A stretch of 8,482 bases of DNA from assembly GCA_910578495.1 (NCBI GenBank), contig CAJTRE010000058.1, positions 1 through 8,482 of the forward strand. The letters are read 5' to 3'. A program made the position numbers and the translations under genes. This DNA comes from an uncultured Dorea sp. GTDB taxonomy: Bacteria > Bacillota > Clostridia > Lachnospirales > Lachnospiraceae. How positions within the stretch are numbered: the stretch's first letter is position 1; each line of letters opens with the position of its first letter. Shown in pieces: positions 6,664 through 8,482 of this stretch. Below the pieces are notes generated by a model. That model was not told the origin of the DNA, ran no database searches, and worked only from the letters and a program-made list of their open reading frames with translations.

Positions 6664-6699
6664 TTATTCTTGCAGATTAAAGTCCAGCACAATTTCCAT
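6664..6699 (-). CDS. 11-codon leader-like ORF upstream of the methyltransferase
   Basis: A strong ribosome site (GGAGGAG, 6709-6703) sits 3 nt before an ATG (6699) that opens MEIVLDFNLQE and then TAA. This ribosome site is better than that of the methyltransferase itself, which begins 52 nt further on. It could be a leader peptide, or the 5' stub of a gene cut off when the island arrived. Nothing confirms translation. Confidence 0.3.
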   Translation of the reverse strand: MEIVLDFNLQE

Positions 6700-6764
6700 A
6701 ATCTCCTCCACTTAACATTCAGGCCCAATACAGATTTTCAGAAAGATTTCTGTGGTGATATGGT

Positions 6765-6797
6765 TTTCTACCCAGTCTTGATAGCAGATGTCAAGAC
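6765..6797 (-). promoter_or_regulatory. candidate operon promoter with operator-like inverted repeat
   Basis: On the minus strand a consensus -35 TTGACA (6794-6789) is followed, after an 18-bp spacer, by a -10-like TAGAAA (6770-6765). The -35 lies inside a perfect 7-bp inverted repeat, GTCTTGA (6775-6781) and TCAAGAC (6791-6797), with a 9-bp spacer. A repressor bound there would block the promoter. Transcription would start near 6757, leaving a leader of about 145 nt before the methyltransferase and including the 11-codon ORF. The -10 matches consensus at only four of six positions. Confidence 0.4.
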
Positions 6798-6799
6798 AA

Positions 6800-7200
6800 C
6801 ACCTGATTTTGCACATAAAGCCTGTTTTTTCTCATCTTTTTTGAAGAACAAATTCCCGTGTATTTTATAGCTGATAGCCATAAAACAATTTTCTTTATCT
6901 CGCTATATGAAAAATGACTTATGGCTTGGCATAGCATCGGATTTGTATGAGCATACTGCCAAAACCTATTACAACACTATTTATAAAGATAGCATATCTA
7001 TTCCCCAAAAGCAATAAAATGATAGATTTACACGATTTAATTTATAATCGCCATTTCGATGGTCAATAATGTTAGGGATTTCATTTTTTATCATGAGGAA
7101 TGGTCTCTGCTGTGTAATGTACAGCTTTTGTTCCTTGTATGAAAGCCTCCTCAGCAGAGCGGTGTTATCCCGAAAACTGCCTCCCCTATGAAAATGAAAA
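6800..7200. other. AT-rich non-coding stretch between yaaA and the operon
   Basis: I see no credible gene in these 400 bases, and no recognisable tRNA or rRNA. The stretch has island-like AT-rich composition. It contains an 8-bp inverted repeat, CTCTGCTG (7105-7112) with CAGCAGAG (7152-7159), and small palindromes such as AGATAGCATATCT. There is no clear intrinsic terminator with a T-tract directly after yaaA. It may be the joining region of the acquired block. Confidence 0.5.
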
Positions 7201-7959
7201 TCAGTTAGAATTTTCTGACCGCTTGAGGAATACACTACAGTTTTCTGTGGATAGATTTATCTGGAAACGATAGCCCAGCTGGTCAAAGGCCTGGAGATCC
7301 TCCGGGCTTTTGATTTGGTTCTCTGCCAGCCAGCGCACCATCTGTCCCCGGACCATTTTGCACTTGGTGCCTTTTTCGATGACCTTGCCGTCTTTCAACT
7401 CTCCGAAGACGCAGGTGATAAACTGCACCGTTTTAGGTAGGTGAGCCTCCACCGCCTTGCTGTACTCCTTGGAGGCCAGATTCAGCACCATGTCCGTCTC
7501 CGAGGCTAGCTGACGGGCCAGACGGTCTCCCCAGAACTGATACAGGTCCCGGTAGCCGTCCACCTCCAGTTTCGCCTGCATCTCTAGCCGATAGGGGGTC
7601 ACGCCGTCGAAGGGACGCAGCAGGCCGTAGAAGCCGGAAAGGATGCGCAGGTGTTCCCGGAGGTAGTCCAGGTGAGTCGTCTCCATCACGCCGGGGGCCA
7701 TGTAGCGGTACTGAATGCCCTCGTAGGAGAGAATGGCGGGGGTGAGATTACGGCGCAGGTCCATCTGCTCCAGCCGCTCCACGTTTAGCTTGGCAATGGA
7801 GTCGTTGCACCTCCAGAGGGCCTGTAAGTCCTTGGAGGACATACCCTGGAGGACAGCCTTCAACTGCTCTGTCTGCTCCAGAAACTGAGGCAGACTATCC
7901 ACGGCAAAGCTGTCCGTATCGACCACCATTTTCTTCGCCGGGGCGATGATGATGCGCAT
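7201..7959 (-). CDS. yaaA: peroxide stress protein YaaA (DUF328)
   Basis: This is a 252-residue protein, close to the 258 of E. coli YaaA. In E. coli YaaA limits free intracellular iron and so protects DNA and proteins during hydrogen peroxide stress; the fold also binds DNA. Family signatures: MRIIIAPAKKM (1-11), ILSYEGIQYRYMAP (76-89), LSGFYGLLRPFDGVTPYRLEM (107-127), LYQFWGDRL (139-147), LNLASKEYSKAV (159-170) and KCKMVRGQMVRW (199-210). An open frame extends 110 codons further upstream. The start at 7959 is chosen because the family begins MRIIIAPAKK and a perfect AGGAGG (7972-7967) lies 7 nt before it. That ribosome site abuts the stop of the DUF6933-like gene, so the two are co-transcribed. 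The body is GC-rich, but the last 20 or so codons are AT-rich, which places the island junction near the 3' end. Confidence 0.95.
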   Translation of the reverse strand: MRIIIAPAKKMVVDTDSFAVDSLPQFLEQTEQLKAVLQGMSSKDLQALWRCNDSIAKLNVERLEQMDLRRNLTPAILSYEGIQYRYMAPGVMETTHLDYLREHLRILSGFYGLLRPFDGVTPYRLEMQAKLEVDGYRDLYQFWGDRLARQLASETDMVLNLASKEYSKAVEAHLPKTVQFITCVFGELKDGKVIEKGTKCKMVRGQMVRWLAENQIKSPEDLQAFDQLGYRFQINLSTENCSVFLKRSENSN

Positions 7960-7973
7960 AGAGCCCCCTCCTT

Positions 7974-8482
7974 TCAGATTTGGGAAAGCATCTCCGTCAG
8001 CCGCCTTGCCGCTGTGTCCAGGCCTTCCATTCCCGCGCATCGGCAGGGTTTGGCGTTGACCAGCTGATCCAGCAGGGGCTGACTTTGGCTGTTTTCGTCC
8101 AGGGACAACTCCGCGGTCATCACGTCCTCCCAGGCGCGGTTCAAAAAGGCCACCTCCCGGCGGCCATGAGTCCTGGTGAACAGAGGCAGTTCTGAACCGC
8201 ACAAATCCTTCGTCGCTTCTGCGGGAAAACCGATGACAGACAGGCTGCGGCACAAGCCATTCAGAAAAACGTCCGGCAGGCGCTCCCATTCCAGGCGATT
8301 GAGATCATACAGCACAAATGTGTATCGCGTATGGCAGTGGACCGCCAGCAGACTGGGCCTGCCCCGCAGCGGGATGATGTGGAGGTCCCAGCAGAAGCGG
8401 CGGTCTGGTTCTTGACTACAAGGGAGCGCTTTGATGTGCAAGTGCCGCTGGAGGGGAATGGTCAGACCCAACTCTATCGCAT
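7974..8482 (-). CDS. DUF6933-like protein (start beyond right edge)
   Basis: The open frame continues to the right edge without a stop, so the true start is outside the window. A TTG at 8471 is possible in frame but is not supported by a ribosome site. At least 168 residues are visible. WDLHIIPLRGRPSLLAVHCHTRYTFVLYDL resembles the DUF6933 pattern, in which an aromatic residue, a 'L-i-R-r-k-l-L' strand and a 'T-R/L-y-f' strand come from a small antitoxin- or plasmid-associated family. FLNGLCRSLSVIGF, then RREVAFLNRAWEDV and LLDQLVNAKPCR, also match its helical second half. Biochemical function is unknown. The TGA (7976-7974) touches the yaaA ribosome site, with 14 bases between stop and yaaA ATG, so the pair is translated from one message. 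The family assignment is from memory of the pattern and is moderate. Confidence 0.65.
   Translation of the reverse strand, partial: AIELGLTIPLQRHLHIKALPCSQEPDRRFCWDLHIIPLRGRPSLLAVHCHTRYTFVLYDLNRLEWERLPDVFLNGLCRSLSVIGFPAEATKDLCGSELPLFTRTHGRREVAFLNRAWEDVMTAELSLDENSQSQPLLDQLVNAKPCRCAGMEGLDTAARRLTEMLSQI

Noticed and set aside
6640..6870. 76-codon plus-strand frame upstream of the methyltransferase
   Set aside because: No ribosome site, no recognisable family and a composition like random AT-rich sequence; it overlaps the proposed minus-strand promoter.
6981..7235. 84-codon minus-strand frame between yaaA and the operon
   Set aside because: It overlaps the 3' end of yaaA out of frame, has no good ribosome site and no family-like pattern.
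7960..8289. 110-codon N-terminal extension of yaaA
   Set aside because: It reads the DUF6933-like gene in the wrong frame; YaaA proteins start at MRIIIAPAKK, where a perfect AGGAGG is found.

Overview
All the genes I can support lie on the minus strand. GC content divides the window into three parts. The flanks (about 1-320 and 7260-8482) are GC-rich: bases 61-120 and 7501-7560 are each about 65% G+C by hand count. The middle is much more AT-rich: bases 4321-4380 are about 32% G+C. The flanking genes are a tocopherol-cyclase-like protein, the stress protein YaaA and a DUF6933-like protein. Together with strong AGGAGG-type ribosome sites and the composition, they suggest a GC-rich Clostridia-type Firmicute chromosome (Oscillospiraceae/Lachnospirales-like gut bacterium; this is inference). 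The AT-rich block looks like a horizontally acquired island inserted beside yaaA.

The island is a compact four-gene operon read right to left. First comes a C5-cytosine DNA methyltransferase with an extra C-terminal domain of about 190 residues (6611-4995). It is followed by a ParB/Srx-like protein with a helix-turn-helix segment (4995-3703), a SNF2-type superfamily 2 ATPase (3698-1716), and a DUF3883 protein with a predicted PD-(D/E)XK nuclease core (1741-797). The genes overlap by 1 bp, are 4 bp apart, or overlap by 26 bp, which implies one transcript and coupled translation. The parts list (modification enzyme, DNA-binding adaptor, DNA translocase, nuclease) fits a restriction-modification-like anti-phage system. 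It has no stand-alone type II endonuclease and no HsdS/HsdR, and does not match BREX or DISARM as I know them. This operon is the main candidate for an unusual system in the window.

Upstream of the operon (6612-7200) is a long non-coding stretch. It holds a candidate promoter whose -35 box lies in a perfect inverted repeat, and an 11-codon leader-like ORF with a strong ribosome site. Downstream (273-796) are a 140-bp MITE-like element with long terminal inverted repeats and a 7-bp target duplication, a GC-rich hairpin, a perfect 13-bp inverted repeat, and a hairpin touching the ribosome site of the next gene.

The right flank carries a DUF6933-like gene running off the window edge and yaaA, joined by a stop/ribosome-site overlap. 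The left edge carries only the first 90 codons of the tocopherol-cyclase-like gene.
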